This document shows, piece by piece, positions 1 to 12,031 of a stretch of 64,000 bases of DNA; the stretch's first letter is position 1, and each line of letters opens with the position of its first letter. Origin of the DNA: Cercis canadensis (lineage: Eukaryota; Streptophyta; Magnoliopsida; Fabales; Fabaceae); the NCBI GenBank assembly GCA_003255065.1, contig QAOA01007183.1:791001-855000 (forward strand), given 5' to 3'. The notes beneath the pieces are model-generated. The model was not told the origin of the DNA. It ran no database searches and worked only from the letters and a program-made list of their open reading frames with translations. Both the position numbers and the translations under genes were made by a program.

Positions 1-658
1 AGAACTGGAACCCATATGCAAGACCATCCCACGTCACTGTTTGGTTGGGAGATCTAAACTACAGGCTACAGGGGATTGACACGTATCCAGCCAGAAATCT
101 TATACAGAAAGACCTTCATGAGGTTAGTTGAGCAACCATATATCTATCTCCCACTAATCAGTGAGTGAGTCACCTTAATTATTTTTTTCTAACCTTTTAC
201 AGCAGCTACTTAGCAAAGATCAGCTCTTACAAGAGGCGGGGCGAGGACAGATTTTCAATGGCTACTGTGAGGGCACTCTCACATTTAAGCCAACATATAA
301 GTACAACATAGGAAGCAGCAACTATGATACAAGTTACAAGGTACGTAAAATTAATTATGTGATACTAATACCTTTGGAATCTAGTAAAAGATTATATTAA
401 TAATGTACGTATGTTTGATTACATTATAAATAATGAGAAGGAAAAAAGGTAGTTAATTAATTTTAATTTTATTATGTACAGGTGAGGGTGCCATCTTGGA
501 CAGATCGGATATTGTTTAAGATAGAAGATGCAGATAACATTGAAGCAAGCTTACATTGCTATGAATCCATGGATGAAATATACGGTTCTGATCATAAACC
601 AGTAAAGGCTCGTCTCTGCTTAAGACTTCGTCAAGATCAGTCAAGCCCTACTCACTAA
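1..658 (+). CDS. Type IV inositol polyphosphate 5-phosphatase (5PTase11-like), 3' part only
   Basis: Hydrolyses the 5-phosphate of phosphoinositides or inositol phosphates at cytosolic membrane faces (family knowledge). Only the C-terminal part of the catalytic domain is in the window. Three exons are readable: 1-122, 203-340 and 482-658, joined at GT-AG introns in phase 0 and ending in TAA at 656-658. Exon 1 carries the WLGDLNYRL motif, exon 2 the TFKPTYKYN block, and exon 3 the VPSWTDRIL motif and the terminal SDHKPV motif. All are hallmarks of IPPc phosphatases. The wording around these motifs (NYDTSYK, GSDHKPVKA) matches Arabidopsis 5PTase11 better than the FRA3 or CVP2 types, from memory. 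The upstream exons lie outside the window. Exon 2 could start three bases later because the acceptor reads AGCAG. Confidence 0.9.
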
Positions 659-1850
659 ATGTAATTAATCTACCCAAAACTAATTGTACCTTAACACAAA
701 AAATAATATATTATTTCTTAATTTTCTTACTATTTCTCATTCATGCGTGAATTTAAATACTAAAATGTAATATCACAAAACTCTCCTTCATTATTTCTTT
801 TGTCGGTTGTTCTGATTAGTTAGCCAATCATCTTGGATTAGTTCCAACTAGAGCCACCCATGTTGACATTGACCAAACTCCCAGTTATATCCTTAATTTG
901 GTCATCATCTTGTCTTAGTTGTTAACATACGATGGGAGATCGACGATGCAATCAAACTCTTAACACGTTAATTATATACTGCTACTTTGCTACTATATAA
1001 TTAATATTTCTGTTGACTTGGCCTTATTCTCAAACAGGATGCTCGTCTCTTTCTTTTTATTTATCATACGATTAAGGGATAATGTATCGTGTTTATTTTA
1101 CTCTCTTCTGCAACATTTGAATTTGAGACTGAAGAAGTTAATTGATAATTTTGCTCTTACTCGGCAAAAAAAACACTCATTTCATTGGGCATCCAATCAA
1201 GGCCAAAAATAAATTAAAGATGAATCTCCTTTGTCTTAGCTTGATTAAAGAAAGAATGTTCTCGTTTCTTTTTCTTTTTTGTTGGCTGTTTTCTCCCGTT
1301 AAAAAAATTCTTATAATTTGTTTATTACAAAAAAAAAAAATCTTACAAATTACCAATATTCCATAATTAAGATCCACCAGAAATATCATCTTTCCGGTAG
1401 GTAATCTGATAATGAAATGTGTGCTTCAGCCAAAAAAATTCATAATATTTATTAATCATGAAATAATACCTTGATAAAAGATTGTTCATTGATAACACTA
1501 TTGATTTTTTTTTTTTTCACTTTGACAATTTTAATACCATTCAACTATAAACTATTTGGTTATGTTGATATGCAAATATCTCTACTCAACACATTAGATA
1601 TTAATTGGTTTGAGATATGTTTGAGAACAAAAATAAAATAAAATAAATAAAACATGTGGAATACTACAATATAATGTATATCAACCATTTTTACTCGTTC
1701 TTTTTTTTTTTTGTTGGTAGATGCTTTTTTCTCATATTCTTCAATTTTTCCTATTTATACTCATTTGATATTTTTAATTATATTATATTCCTAACAAAAT
1801 TGGGCTTGGAATCTGCTTAAGTGATCATGCTTTGCTAGATTCTTTCTTTC
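659..1850. other. Intergenic, no gene seen
   Basis: AT-rich spacer between the phosphatase stop and the DA1-type gene. The first few hundred bases are probably the phosphatase 3' UTR (AATAATA-rich near 700). Short open frames here have no family signature, and I see no repeat structure beyond A/T runs. Confidence 0.5.
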
Positions 1851-2379
1851 TATATTCTATACTTGTCTTTTTTGAGTTGCTGAGAAAGATATTTTTTCCC
1901 TGACAAAATTCGGAAATTTGAATTGTTCTTGACACTGTTTCGCTTTGTCTGAAGCGCGTACGTTTGGTTTGCTTGGCCCCAACGCAGGACTTTGTTTTCC
2001 ATTCCTTAACGACAATGAAAACAAATAAGTAATTGGGAAAACAGTTCGCTTTCGTAAAGAAACTTTTTCGGCTTTGTGGTTGGGGGTCTTCTCTCTTGAG
2101 GGAGAGTTAAGAAGGGACCCCACATACCCGAATTCTCACAACCAAGTGGTTTAGATGATCTTTCGTCAAACCCCTTTGGGGTTCTGACAAATATTTTATC
2201 GGCGTTTACGTTTCTCTTAATTTGACTTTGAAATCGCCTGCAATCCTTGTTCACATTAATATATTTCTTTTCTTACTTTTTCTTGAGAATCCCTGCGAAT
2301 GTGATTTTTTCTTTTTTTTTTTATTTGGAAGACTTTTTCTATTTCCATAGATTCCATTGCAGACATCAAGAAATTAATT

Positions 2380-2545
2380 CTCTGCCTTCTGAATTAGATC
2401 AAACACTTTACAATAAGAAGAGAGAGAAAGATTTGAACTAGAATATTTTTCTTTTACCAGTAATCGTTCTTTTTTGGGCGAATTATTATCTGATAGGGTC
2501 TCTTTGGTTCGACCACTGCCGGTAGATTCTGCATTTGTCAAAGAG
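2380..2545 (+). other. Probable non-coding 5' UTR exon of the DA1-type gene
   Basis: A GTGAGT donor at 2546 follows a stretch with no useful start codon. The matching acceptor is TGCAG at 3066-3070, 41 bases upstream of the DA1 start codon. This gives a 5' UTR intron of about 525 bases. The left end of the exon is a guess. Confidence 0.45.
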
Positions 2546-3111
2546 GTGAGTCACTCCTCCACTAACTTGTTTTCTGCCTTTTCTCTTTGGGCATAGATTG
2601 AAATTTGAAGGTTATATATATCACATGAAGTTAATTGGTGTACTGAGTTGGAAGGATCTCAGCACTTCTCTTTCTTTTTTTTTCTATCTTTCTCTCCAGG
2701 GTTGTTTTAATTGATATTAATTTGGTTAGAGCTGCAGAAAACTTTAAGTTATCCTACCACACATGGATGCAGCTTTAAATGTTTTGGACCTTGCAAACGG
2801 CATTTAAACCGTTTTTCTTCCCCTTTATTGGAGAGAGTACCGTAGATTTTGAGGTGTGCATGCAACTAATTTAAAATGCAGTTTGTTGAATTATAAAGAG
2901 ATTTGCGACGCCTGTCTCCTATGTTTCCTTTACCCCTTTCGAATTATCAATAATTACTGATCTTTCTTTTTTCTTATTGCTTTGTAGTTTATGGTAGCAT
3001 CAGTAGTTCTTGTTTTGCCATACCTGGAGCTTTAACTGTGTTTTGTTTTCTGTGAATGTTTAATGTGCAGGTAGAAATTTAACCTACTATGAACATATAG
3101 CAATCTGCTTA

Positions 3112-6100
3112 ATGGGTTGGCTTAGCAAAATTTTTAAAGGCTCCGACCACAAAATTTCGGAAGGGCATTATCACACGAATTGTACAGATGATACGGATTA
3201 TTACTTACCATCAACTTCAGGGGTAATTGAACATCAACACTCACTAACATTGATCCCACTGGTGATCTTTCAATTGCATTATGCTTCAGAAGTTATCTGA
3301 AAAGTTTAAAAATGCTACAAATGCCATGGTTGTCTTGTATTCATTAATAGAATCCAATGTTACTCTTTGATTAAGTATTTTGGGTCTTGCAGTTGTTTTG
3401 TCTGATATGCACATATCACTATAAAACATATTTTGACCGGAACTTGAATGCAGGATGTTTGGTCAGAGAACGAGAATGAAGATATAGATCGTGCTATAGC
3501 ATTATCTCTCATAGAAGAAAATCAGAAAGGGAAGAATGTGAATGGTGAGTGATATAATTGTCAAACACTTGCTGATTTCTGAATGTGGTCAGAGAGACAG
3601 CTAGCCACAGACAAATGCAACAGAAAATGCTGATGCCCATAGCAATGCTGTCCTGTTTTCTCTCCATCACCACAATTTACAAAATCAGTATCCATATCAT
3701 TTGACAAATGAAGTAGTCAATTGCATCATATTACATGTCTTGGTTAAATGCAATAATGGATGATGCAGTCAATGGTGTTAGGATATTATCTGATTTGCAT
3801 CTATCTTTTGGCTTCCGTATGTATAATTATTGTCTTGCTGTTATCTACTGAAGAATTTATGCTTTTGCCCTCAAGGGGTGTAGGATATTAATCAATTATT
3901 TGTACTAAGTGTTGAATCCTTTTCAGCTTTCCATGTCCGTAATTTTTGTAGATTGTGAATTCCTTAAGAGCTAATATGCTGACAGTTATATTAATAAGTT
4001 TCTCTGTCTACGTGTTTAGACTACAAGTTACAATTAGAAGAAGATGAACAACTCGCTAGAGCTCTACAAGAAAGCCTACATGTTGAGTCTCCTCCCAGAT
4101 ACGGAAATGGAAATATGTACCAACCTGTTCCAGTGTATTTCCCAATGGGATCCAGGTATGGGTTAGAGGAAGGATGACAAGGTTTCTCAATTTGAAAATC
4201 CTAACTTCAACTATTATTTTGCTTGACTACTTCAACGAAAATGCTAAGAGCATCATCTGAACTTTTGCCTTTACCATTTTTCTTGAAGTCAAAATTCCTG
4301 CTTCTATCTGCACTTTCCTCATCATTTGCTGCCACTGCTTGATTCTCTGTAATCCTCTATTTTGACAACATTATGACTCTTGGTCGTTGACATTATTTCC
4401 CTTTATCCCTTATAATTCCCTCTCTCTTCTCCTTAGTTGATTGGTCCTATTGGATTACTGATTACTGGTTAACTAAAATTTCTACAAATGAACCCATTAA
4501 AGATTTATGTAACATGTTAATTGACCGAGTTCTACTGCAATAGAACTAATTGACAGATAAAATATTCATCTATGCATCTTGATCATAATAGAAATAAGCA
4601 TATTGGCGTAGTCCCATTTATACAGCAAAGATAAAAGGTTATAGTAGTAAGCATTTGATATAATCTAAATTGTACAGCCATAAAGAAGGATAAAATTTGT
4701 TTAAAAGTGGCTAGGAAATTTCTTTTTTCTTCTGAGATACTGAATGGAAAACATTTATCTTCAAGTTTCACATTTTTTTTATTCCTGGAAAAGTGATTCT
4801 CTTCTTTCAATTTAATGAAACCTTGTAATAGCAACTATGCATGTTATGCAGATATAATTAAAGCTGTCTAATTATTTATTAACAGGATTTGTGCTGGTTG
4901 CAATACTGAGATTGGTTATGGACGATATCTAAATTGCTTGAATGCATTCTGGCATCCTGAATGCTTCCGCTGCCGTGCTTGTAATTTACCAATCTCTGAT
5001 TATGAGGTGCAAGAATTTTTAGTTACCTGTCAAACTGCTTATATTCAAGATTTCATTAATGGTTCATATTCCGTAAGTATGGTTTTTTGTGGTTTGTGCT
5101 TAACATGTATCCTTGAATTTTAGTTCTCCACATCTGGGAATTACCCTTACCATAGATCTTGCTATAAGGAAAGCTACCATCCAAAATGTGATGTCTGCAA
5201 GCACTTCGTAAGTATTTCTCCATGACTGATTTTAATATAATAACTTTTTTGCCCATTTTTTGTAAACTTATTTCTGTTTGCTTATTAATACGCATGAATA
5301 ATGGATGAGGAGAACATAATATCCTATGTTTGCGTGAATGAGTACCTTATTGCTGTTAATTTTATGGGAATGTATATCTTGACAGATTCCAACAAACCCT
5401 GCTGGTCTTATTGAATATAGGGCGCATCCCTTCTGGATCCAGAAATATTGCCCTTCTCATGAACATGACGGTACTCCACGCTGTTGCAGCTGTGAGCGAA
5501 TGGAGGTCAGTGTAAATGAAATATTTTCTTCAAATTAAATATCATTAATAGGCTTGCCTAGGGAAAGGTGGACGATCTTGTGATGAAAGATTTATTTATC
5601 TTTACATTTGCAGCCACGAGAGACAAGATATTGCGCTCTAAATGATGGTCGGAAGCTCTGCTTAGAGTGTCTGGATTCTGCTATCATGGAAACAAACGAA
5701 TGCCAACCCCTTTATAATGATATACAAAATTTTTATGAAGGTCTAAATATGAAACTGGAACAGAAAATTCCATTGCTCCTGGTTGAAAGACAAGCACTGA
5801 ATGAAGCAAGAGAGGGGGAGAAAAATGTAAGCAAAATGCATTTACACTATTTTGCAGTAAATACAATATCTGGTAATTTGGTCATAATGACATTCAGCTG
5901 TTTGGACATTTAAAAATACCAGTGTCCTGGTGTCTGGTATTATCCACACATCTAATACTGAAAAATGAGTGATGCTCTTTTGTTGATTGATGCCATTCTT
6001 AATACTGTTTCTCACTAAGTTTTCCTCACAGAGTCTAATACATAATGTAGTTTGACATTTATGATATGGTAAATTTAAGAGCAGAGAAAAGGAAAAGAAA

Positions 6101-7700
6101 ATTGTCATGTTTAGGAGCCAACACTTGCAAGAAATAATCTTGTCCAACAACTTCATATGCCTTCAGATATGAGGCTTCAGTTAATAAATGGTTCAAGGTT
6201 AAAGCACATGTTCTTCTTCTACTTTACTTAGGTGTTTCTTTGTCTTCACCAGGGCCACTATCACATGCCTGAGACCAGAGGACTCTGCCTTTCTGAGGAA
6301 CAGACTATCAGCACTGTAAGTGTTCCTTTAATGTTCCCTTTGGTAATTTTTTTTCTCCAATCTTCTAATATGATGATAAAGTGGAGTTTGTTAAGAACCT
6401 CAAGTAATATCAATTTATGGTATATAAATATTGCTTTCTAATTTGTTCAGATTTTAAGGCGACCTAGGTTTGGAACAGGAAATCGGGCAGTAGACATGAG
6501 AACAGGACCCTACAAACTGACTCGACGTTGTGAAGTGACAGCAATTCTCATTTTGTATGGTCTCCCTAGGTAATTTTTTTAATTCTCTTCGCTTTTACAA
6601 CTTGTCTAAAGTAGGAGACAGTTTCAATGCTCATGAGCAGATAAATAATTGAGAAGAAACAAAATATAAAAGACAACCACAAGAATTCCCAAAGAAGCAG
6701 AAAAACAAAAATTTGCATGAAAAACTTGAAATCAGGAAAGTTAGTTAATATTAAGTATTTGTAGAAAATGCGAAGTGTATTATGTCAGACTATGGCAGTG
6801 TTGACATAGTAAACAACCCACACTGAACGTACTTTTTTCCCCATAATATAATTATTTTTTTGGATTTTCTTCCTCCTTAGTATCTGTGGATCAAATAACC
6901 ATATTATGAGTTCTTTCTGTTCTACCTGATAATCTGTACTGTTGTGTTCTTTCAGAGCCTTCAGAAACTGATTGTAATTGAGAAAAGCAATATTTCCAGT
7001 CAACCATGTCTTGCCTTATTGATCTTAAATTATATAATTTTTCATTTGCATGCAAATTTCTTGTGAGCATGTAAATATGTTTGTATTGAGTTTCCTCGCT
7101 TTCAGTATAACATATTTTGGGGTACAAAGTGGTCTAAGTTCTTCCTTTTTTTTTTTTTTTTTTCCAGATGTATCATTCTGTGCATTTATTCAATTCTGCT
7201 TTTTATAGGTTGCTTACTGGATCTATCCTAGCTCATGAGATGATGCATGCATGGCTGCGACTTAAAGGTACTGTTACATTCCAGGGAATATGTTCATTTG
7301 ATATACCAAAAGAAACTCATTTAACTTCGTTAGGACTGACTATAATTATGGTGACTTGTACGCTATATGCTGTATATATGAAGGTTACCGAACTCTCAGT
7401 CAAGATGTTGAAGAAGGTATCTGTCAGGTTGTGGCTCATATGTGGTTGGAGGCTGAGCTTTCATCTGCATCAGGCAGCAACTTTGTATCAACCCCATCCT
7501 CATCTGCATCCTATGCATCTAGAAAAGGTAAAAGACCGCAATTTGAGAGGAAACTTGGGGAGTTCTTCAAGCACCAGATTGAATCAGACATTTCCCCCAT
7601 TTATGGAGATGGATTTAGAGCAGGTCAACAAGCAGTACATAAGTATGGTCTAGAAAGGACCCTTCACCATATCTGGTTGACAGGGAGCTTTCCATATTGA
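3112..7700 (+). CDS. DA1: DA1-type ubiquitin-binding LIM peptidase
   Basis: A ubiquitin-activated latent peptidase that limits cell proliferation and organ or seed size in plants (known for Arabidopsis DA1). I read 11 coding exons: 3112-3222, 3454-3544, 4020-4155, 4886-5006, 5124-5207, 5386-5505, 5614-5826, 6253-6315, 6451-6569, 7209-7267 and 7384-7700. All have GT-AG borders and compatible phases, giving 477 residues. The protein begins [10 protein letters not shown] as DA1 and DAR1 do. It then has two UIM-like helices ([11 protein letters not shown] and [11 protein letters not shown]), a LIM domain starting ICAGCN, a LIM-like zinc module ending CCSCERME, the conserved block [18 protein letters not shown], and the zinc peptidase site AHEMMH in exon 10. 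The region around [10 protein letters not shown] and [14 protein letters not shown] matches DA1 rather than DAR2. No catalytic residue appears lost. An AATAAAG near 7900 may be the poly(A) signal. Confidence 0.93.
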
Positions 7701-8243
7701 AGTACAGAGCCCTGATTTACGTATTGGTTCTCATTCTTTTCAGAGATAAAGCTTGGCCTGTTAATATTAGGAACTGGGGCTGAAGCATTTAGGAATAGCT
7801 TTGACAAAGTGATGAAATTTTTTTCCTTGTAATTAATTGTGACTGTTTTTGATGTATTCATTAAATTGACATGAATTTTTTTGTTTCCTCGATTATCTAA
7901 TAAAGATTAGTCACACTGGCACAGTGGTGTACCATCCTCCCATCTCCCCCAAACAACAAAAAAAAATGCCAATTAAAGAAAAAAGTAATGAGGAATAAGG
8001 AGGCCATTGTTTAAAAGGAATAACAAGCCGAAACCATGGTTGACAAACATACCTTGTTTATTCGTTAGTGAAAAACACTGCCAAGCTGTATCTGCTTCCT
8101 AGATTCTCATGTTGATGTTACATGTGTACATGTGTATCTTATATACAGGGGTTCGTTAGCATCAAAATAATGGCTAAAGCAACGGTAGTTCACATTTACT
8201 GATGAAAATTATTTGTATCGGCCAGCTAAAGCTCTCTGGTGAT
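7701..8243. other. Convergent 3' UTRs of the DA1-type and LysM genes
   Basis: The two genes converge here. The DA1 side has an AATAAAG near 7900 as a candidate poly(A) signal. The LysM gene ends at 8244 on the opposite strand. I see no other gene. Confidence 0.5.
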
Positions 8244-10142
8244 TTACCTCTCCAGTGGTGTACTGTCATTTATGCTGGGAGATATTGTCTTGTGCATGTT
8301 TGCATGTATCTTTAGTAAGCTTGACACCACTTCTGCCATGTTTGGTCTTCTTTCTGGTTCTTGGTGCAAGCAAGCTAGACTTAGTTTGGCTAGCTCCAGA
8401 GCAAATGTTTTCCCTCTGTTCCCTGTGAAGCTAGGGTCAATGAACAAACTGAGGTTGGCTTCGGCATTCTCCTTTCCCATGAGAGATACTATTGCTGCAC
8501 AAAGCATTACTTCTCTTCCATCTTGTACAGTGATAGAATTTTTACCTGTAATCAATTCCAATAACACCACTCCAAAGGCGTAGACATCCATTTTGGGAGT
8601 GACTATCCCTGCCTCCAGATACTCTGGTGCCATGTAACCCACTGTTCCCACGAGATGTGATGTGGGAGTACCTGAGGTTATGTCCCTCTCGGTTTCTTTA
8701 GCCAGAGAAAAATTCGCTATCTTGGCCCTTAGTATGCTGTTCAGTAAAATGTTGGTAGCATTTATATCCTTGTGCACGTAGCAAGGATCAGTGAAGTTGT
8801 GAAGATATTGAAGTCCATTGGCAATATCCAGAGCAATATGAATTCTCTTAGCCCAACTCTGGTTCTCGGTGGATCTCTTTTTGCTGAGCCATTCTCTTAG
8901 CGAGCCATTTTCCATATATTCGAAAACAAGGTAGAAGGAGCCATTGTTTTCACAGTAACCTTGAAGCTTTATCAGATTGAAGTGATTAATTTTTTTCAGA
9001 ATATTCACTTCCTTGGATGCATCTGTACTCATTTTCTTGACTGCCAAGATGCCCTTGCTGAATACTCCGCGATAGACAGAACCTTCTATTCTATTCTTTG
9101 AACTGAAATTCGCAGTGGCCTTCTTAATCTCCTGAAAGCTATACACTTTGAAGACATGCTCAATGCTTGCTATCTCCTCCCGGATATCATCTGAAGATGC
9201 GTACTTCGTTTTTCCTTTTGTACCTTGCTTAAATAACTTTGCTGATCTCTTTCTGAACAGGAACATAGCAGATAAAATGACAGAGAGAACCAGCACAAAA
9301 CCCCCTGTAGTAGCAACAGCAATGTAGAGTTTTCGTTTTGACTTACCCTTTTTGGTACTCGAAACAGGAGGAGGTAAAACGGGTGGTTGGTGATCATGAA
9401 TTATGGTCCATGAACTCTGAGGTTCACTTGACAAAGGAATCAGAAGAGTAGTGAAGGGAAAAAGAATATGATCTTGTGGGGATAAGCCATTTGCATCAAT
9501 TAGAATACTTGCGCTCACGTTGAATCTTGCAGCCAAATTAGAAATGTTGTCACCCCAGTTAACTGGGTAAGTCAGCAAATACTTAGTGCCATTTGCAGTT
9601 TGATGCTGTGTGGGGCAAGCACATCTGAGTGGCACATGTAATTCCATACCAAGATATTGATGCAAATCAAGTTCTCCATATGGATTTGCACGCTTGAGAG
9701 AATCACAAGTGGACAATCCCTGATACGTATCATTTGCTATGGTGAAATATGTATCATAATTGCTCAACATGTATTTACTTTCAGCTTGGTAGTAGTTCTT
9801 GGTTGTACAAGAACAGTTGACAGAGACAATTACCTCTTTGTCTGTTGGGACCACTGTGAGCATAGTGGCCTCGTTGATTCTGGCAATCTCGTCTGGGTCT
9901 GATGATGTCAGGTTAGAAATTTTGGGAATTGTATTGTAAGAAGGTTGAGATTTGAAGATGAGGAAGGCCATGCAGGATTTGTTGACGCCATTGCAAGTGT
10001 AAAGGAAAGCTGGAGAAGGCCCCTTTTCATCATTGTTCTTGCAACTGAATATTGAATTTCCCGAGTAATTCTGCTGAGCAATGGCTCTTGAAGATAGAAA
10101 GTGTAGTATGAAGAGAGTGAGGAGAAAGTGAAACTGATTCAT
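8244..10142 (-). CDS. LysM receptor-like pseudokinase, LYK4/LYK5 type
   Basis: A plasma-membrane chitin-oligomer co-receptor in the LYK4/LYK5 group, which signals with the active kinase CERK1 (family knowledge). A single uninterrupted exon encodes 632 residues, and this intronless form is typical of the group. A signal peptide covers residues 1-22. The LysM ectodomain has CxC pairs at 110-112 and 174-176. It is followed by a proline-rich stalk, a membrane segment at about 272-296 and a kinase-like domain from about 340 to 615. The kinase fold looks intact but the active site is degenerate. The glycine loop reads EGSVYRG (353-359), the ATP lysine K369 is kept, the catalytic loop reads HKDIN (457-461) and DFG is replaced by NFS (477-479). 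Signalling therefore probably depends on a partner kinase. Whether it is the LYK4 or LYK5 orthologue cannot be settled here. Confidence 0.92.
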   Translation of the reverse strand: MNQFHFLLTLFILHFLSSRAIAQQNYSGNSIFSCKNNDEKGPSPAFLYTCNGVNKSCMAFLIFKSQPSYNTIPKISNLTSSDPDEIARINEATMLTVVPTDKEVIVSVNCSCTTKNYYQAESKYMLSNYDTYFTIANDTYQGLSTCDSLKRANPYGELDLHQYLGMELHVPLRCACPTQHQTANGTKYLLTYPVNWGDNISNLAARFNVSASILIDANGLSPQDHILFPFTTLLIPLSSEPQSSWTIIHDHQPPVLPPPVSSTKKGKSKRKLYIAVATTGGFVLVLSVILSAMFLFRKRSAKLFKQGTKGKTKYASSDDIREEIASIEHVFKVYSFQEIKKATANFSSKNRIEGSVYRGVFSKGILAVKKMSTDASKEVNILKKINHFNLIKLQGYCENNGSFYLVFEYMENGSLREWLSKKRSTENQSWAKRIHIALDIANGLQYLHNFTDPCYVHKDINATNILLNSILRAKIANFSLAKETERDITSGTPTSHLVGTVGYMAPEYLEAGIVTPKMDVYAFGVVLLELITGKNSITVQDGREVMLCAAIVSLMGKENAEANLSLFIDPSFTGNRGKTFALELAKLSLACLHQEPERRPNMAEVVSSLLKIHANMHKTISPSINDSTPLER

Positions 10143-10197
10143 GGTGATCGTTTTCTTTCAAAGATGGCTAATGGTAATGGGTAGAATGAAAGTTTAA

Positions 10198-10395
10198 TAT
10201 TTATAAAGCATATTATTATATGTATAGAAGAATAACGCGTCCAAGATCTTAAAAAACCGTTGTGTCAATTTTAAATTTGTTGACTAATAAATAACCAATA
10301 GTTGGCCTGCAGTGTCGTATAACAGGGTTCATTCCATTAGTTGATTCTAAAGATTAAGAAGTCAACACAGCACACTAGTGATTATTAACTTGACC
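10198..10395 (-). promoter_or_regulatory. LysM receptor promoter: TATA box and three W-box cores
   Basis: A TATAAATA box on the minus strand lies at 10205-10198, about 56 bases upstream of the start codon. Three W-box cores (TTGAC followed by T or C, either strand) lie at 10280-10285, 10360-10365 and 10390-10395, all within 255 bases of the start. W-boxes bind WRKY factors and are common in immune-receptor promoters. Function here is inferred. Confidence 0.5.
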
Positions 10396-10399
10396 CGGT

Positions 10400-11290
10400 T
10401 TTTATGTTGGCAATGCCTTTGCGATGTAATATGAAACTGGGAGGATAGAGAAGAGTCTGATTAATTTTGTTAAGAGACAAATATAAATTATGGCCACTTG
10501 AATGGTGATTCTAGATAATGAAGCAGTCTGAGTTTGTCTGCAGCTGCTTGTAGTTGTTGATACTCTTGTTAAGGACCAGGCTCATCTATCCATTCTGTTT
10601 CCTATTTTTAAAAGCCTCCACCGAATTAGCAGTCAGTGTCAGAAGAATGAAGATGCGGCTTTACTTAATTACTTACCTAGTTTCCTCTAACTATGTTCGG
10701 CCCTAACCACAGAATTGGTCAAGATATTCATATACACTACACCTACAGGGACACGCCCAACCCAAGTATAACATTACTTACGTAAATGACAAAGACGGAA
10801 TACAATTTTCTTGTAAAAAAGAGATAAAGATAAATGTACAAAAAGAAAATTACTTCAATGTAACCTTCCAGCTGGCCTCAAATGACAGTTTTTATTCTTT
10901 AAAATTTATTTTATTAGTTTTTCCGTACTCACCTCATCCTTTTCACTATAATTAGAGTTACGAATCGACTCGTATAAGGGTCATTAACTAAGGACAATAG
11001 TGAACCGACACAGAGAATGAGAGAACGAAGATTAACTTGAATGGCAAAGGTGAAAAAGACACCGAGTAGTTTAGTGCTCAAGAATATATAGATTTCACCG
11101 CTTAGACATAGAGTTGGCCTTTATATATATTTCACCGCTTGCAATTCTCAAGGAAGCGCACACAGGAAATAACACGCGGCATCTAACATAAAAAGACAAT
11201 TGTTTGTTTTAGCAAAAAAGGAAGAAAATTGGAGGGTCAGGGTCAGGGTCAGGCTCAGCCCCTGGTATTATTAATCCTAGTTCTAACAAG
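10400..11290. other. Intergenic between the LysM promoter and the CML41-like 3' end
   Basis: No gene seen. A short run of GGGTCA hexamers (three copies plus a variant) lies near 11233-11256, just downstream of the CML41-like stop codon. Confidence 0.4.
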
Positions 11291-11932
11291 TCAAGTACGA
11301 GACATCATGTGGTGAAATTCATGAAAATCGAGGAATCCATTGCCATCAAGATCAAAGACTCGAATCATGGCGGCACATTCGTCTTGGGATTTGAGTTCTC
11401 CTAGTTGACGCAACATGTGCTGCAAACCCTTGGGCGCTATGCAGCCAGAACCTTTGTCAAGCTCAAACATCTGAAAAGCAGCCCTCAAAACATGATCGAA
11501 CTCTTCCTTGTTGCCTTCTTGTTCTACTTGTACTAGTCGCACGATGTCCCCAAACTCCAATAAATCGTCACCAACACCGTCAAAGTCCTTGATCACCCTT
11601 TTTGCTACGTTATGTGTCACACACTCCCCTACGGATGCAAAATACTCCATGAGTTCTTTGCATGAAATTTTACCATCTTTGTCGATATCAAAGTGATTGA
11701 AAACTAGTTGAAGTTGCAGTACGTTGTCATCTTCTTTAGTAGTAATACTATTGTTTAATGGACTATGAGTATGACTAGGACTATGCTTAAGGCCATGCGC
11801 TGCTGCTGCTGCTGCAGTATCAGTAAACGTATCTGCAGCTGGTAACGATTTGGATTTACGACGAATTAGACGAGCGAGGTTTGACTTGAAGTTCTTGGAA
11901 CTGGCAATTACCATGGATAGTGCTTTGGGCAT
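11291..11932 (-). CDS. CML41: Calmodulin-like EF-hand protein, CML41-like
   Basis: A calcium sensor. Arabidopsis CML41 acts at plasmodesmata in flg22-induced callose closure (known for that protein, not shown here). A single exon encodes 213 residues. A basic, Ser-rich N-terminal extension of about 70 residues includes an alanine run near 40-45, followed by four EF-hand positions. EF1 (loop D82-E93) and EF4 (loop D194-E205) keep all calcium ligands. EF2 (D116-F127) lacks the final Glu. EF3 (around E157) reads LDKGSGCIAPKG and also lacks it. The EF3-EF4 block (KGSGCIAPKGLQ, then DLDGNGFLDFHEF) is very close to AtCML41. The start at 11932 is the first Met; MVIASS six codons on is an alternative. 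Confidence 0.9.
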   Translation of the reverse strand: MPKALSMVIASSKNFKSNLARLIRRKSKSLPAADTFTDTAAAAAAHGLKHSPSHTHSPLNNSITTKEDDNVLQLQLVFNHFDIDKDGKISCKELMEYFASVGECVTHNVAKRVIKDFDGVGDDLLEFGDIVRLVQVEQEGNKEEFDHVLRAAFQMFELDKGSGCIAPKGLQHMLRQLGELKSQDECAAMIRVFDLDGNGFLDFHEFHHMMSRT

Positions 11933-11981
11933 GCACTACCACTACCAACCACAGACTTTGCACCTTATTCAAGAGGAATTT

Positions 11982-11985
<4 letters not shown>

Positions 11986-12015
<30 letters not shown>
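11986..12015. repeat. (TG)15 microsatellite in the CML41-like leader
   Basis: Fifteen perfect TG dinucleotides lie between the minus-strand TATA box and the CML41-like start codon. The sense transcript would therefore carry (CA)15 in its 5' UTR. Confidence 0.95.
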
Positions 12016-12017
<2 letters not shown>

Positions 12018-12031
12018 TTGCGAAATCATCT

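Noticed and set aside
7141-7208. Alternative acceptor (TTTCCAG at about 7167) for DA1 exon 10
   Set aside because: Using it would insert non-conserved residues between YGLPR and [10 protein letters not shown]. The acceptor ending at 7208 restores the conserved junction exactly.
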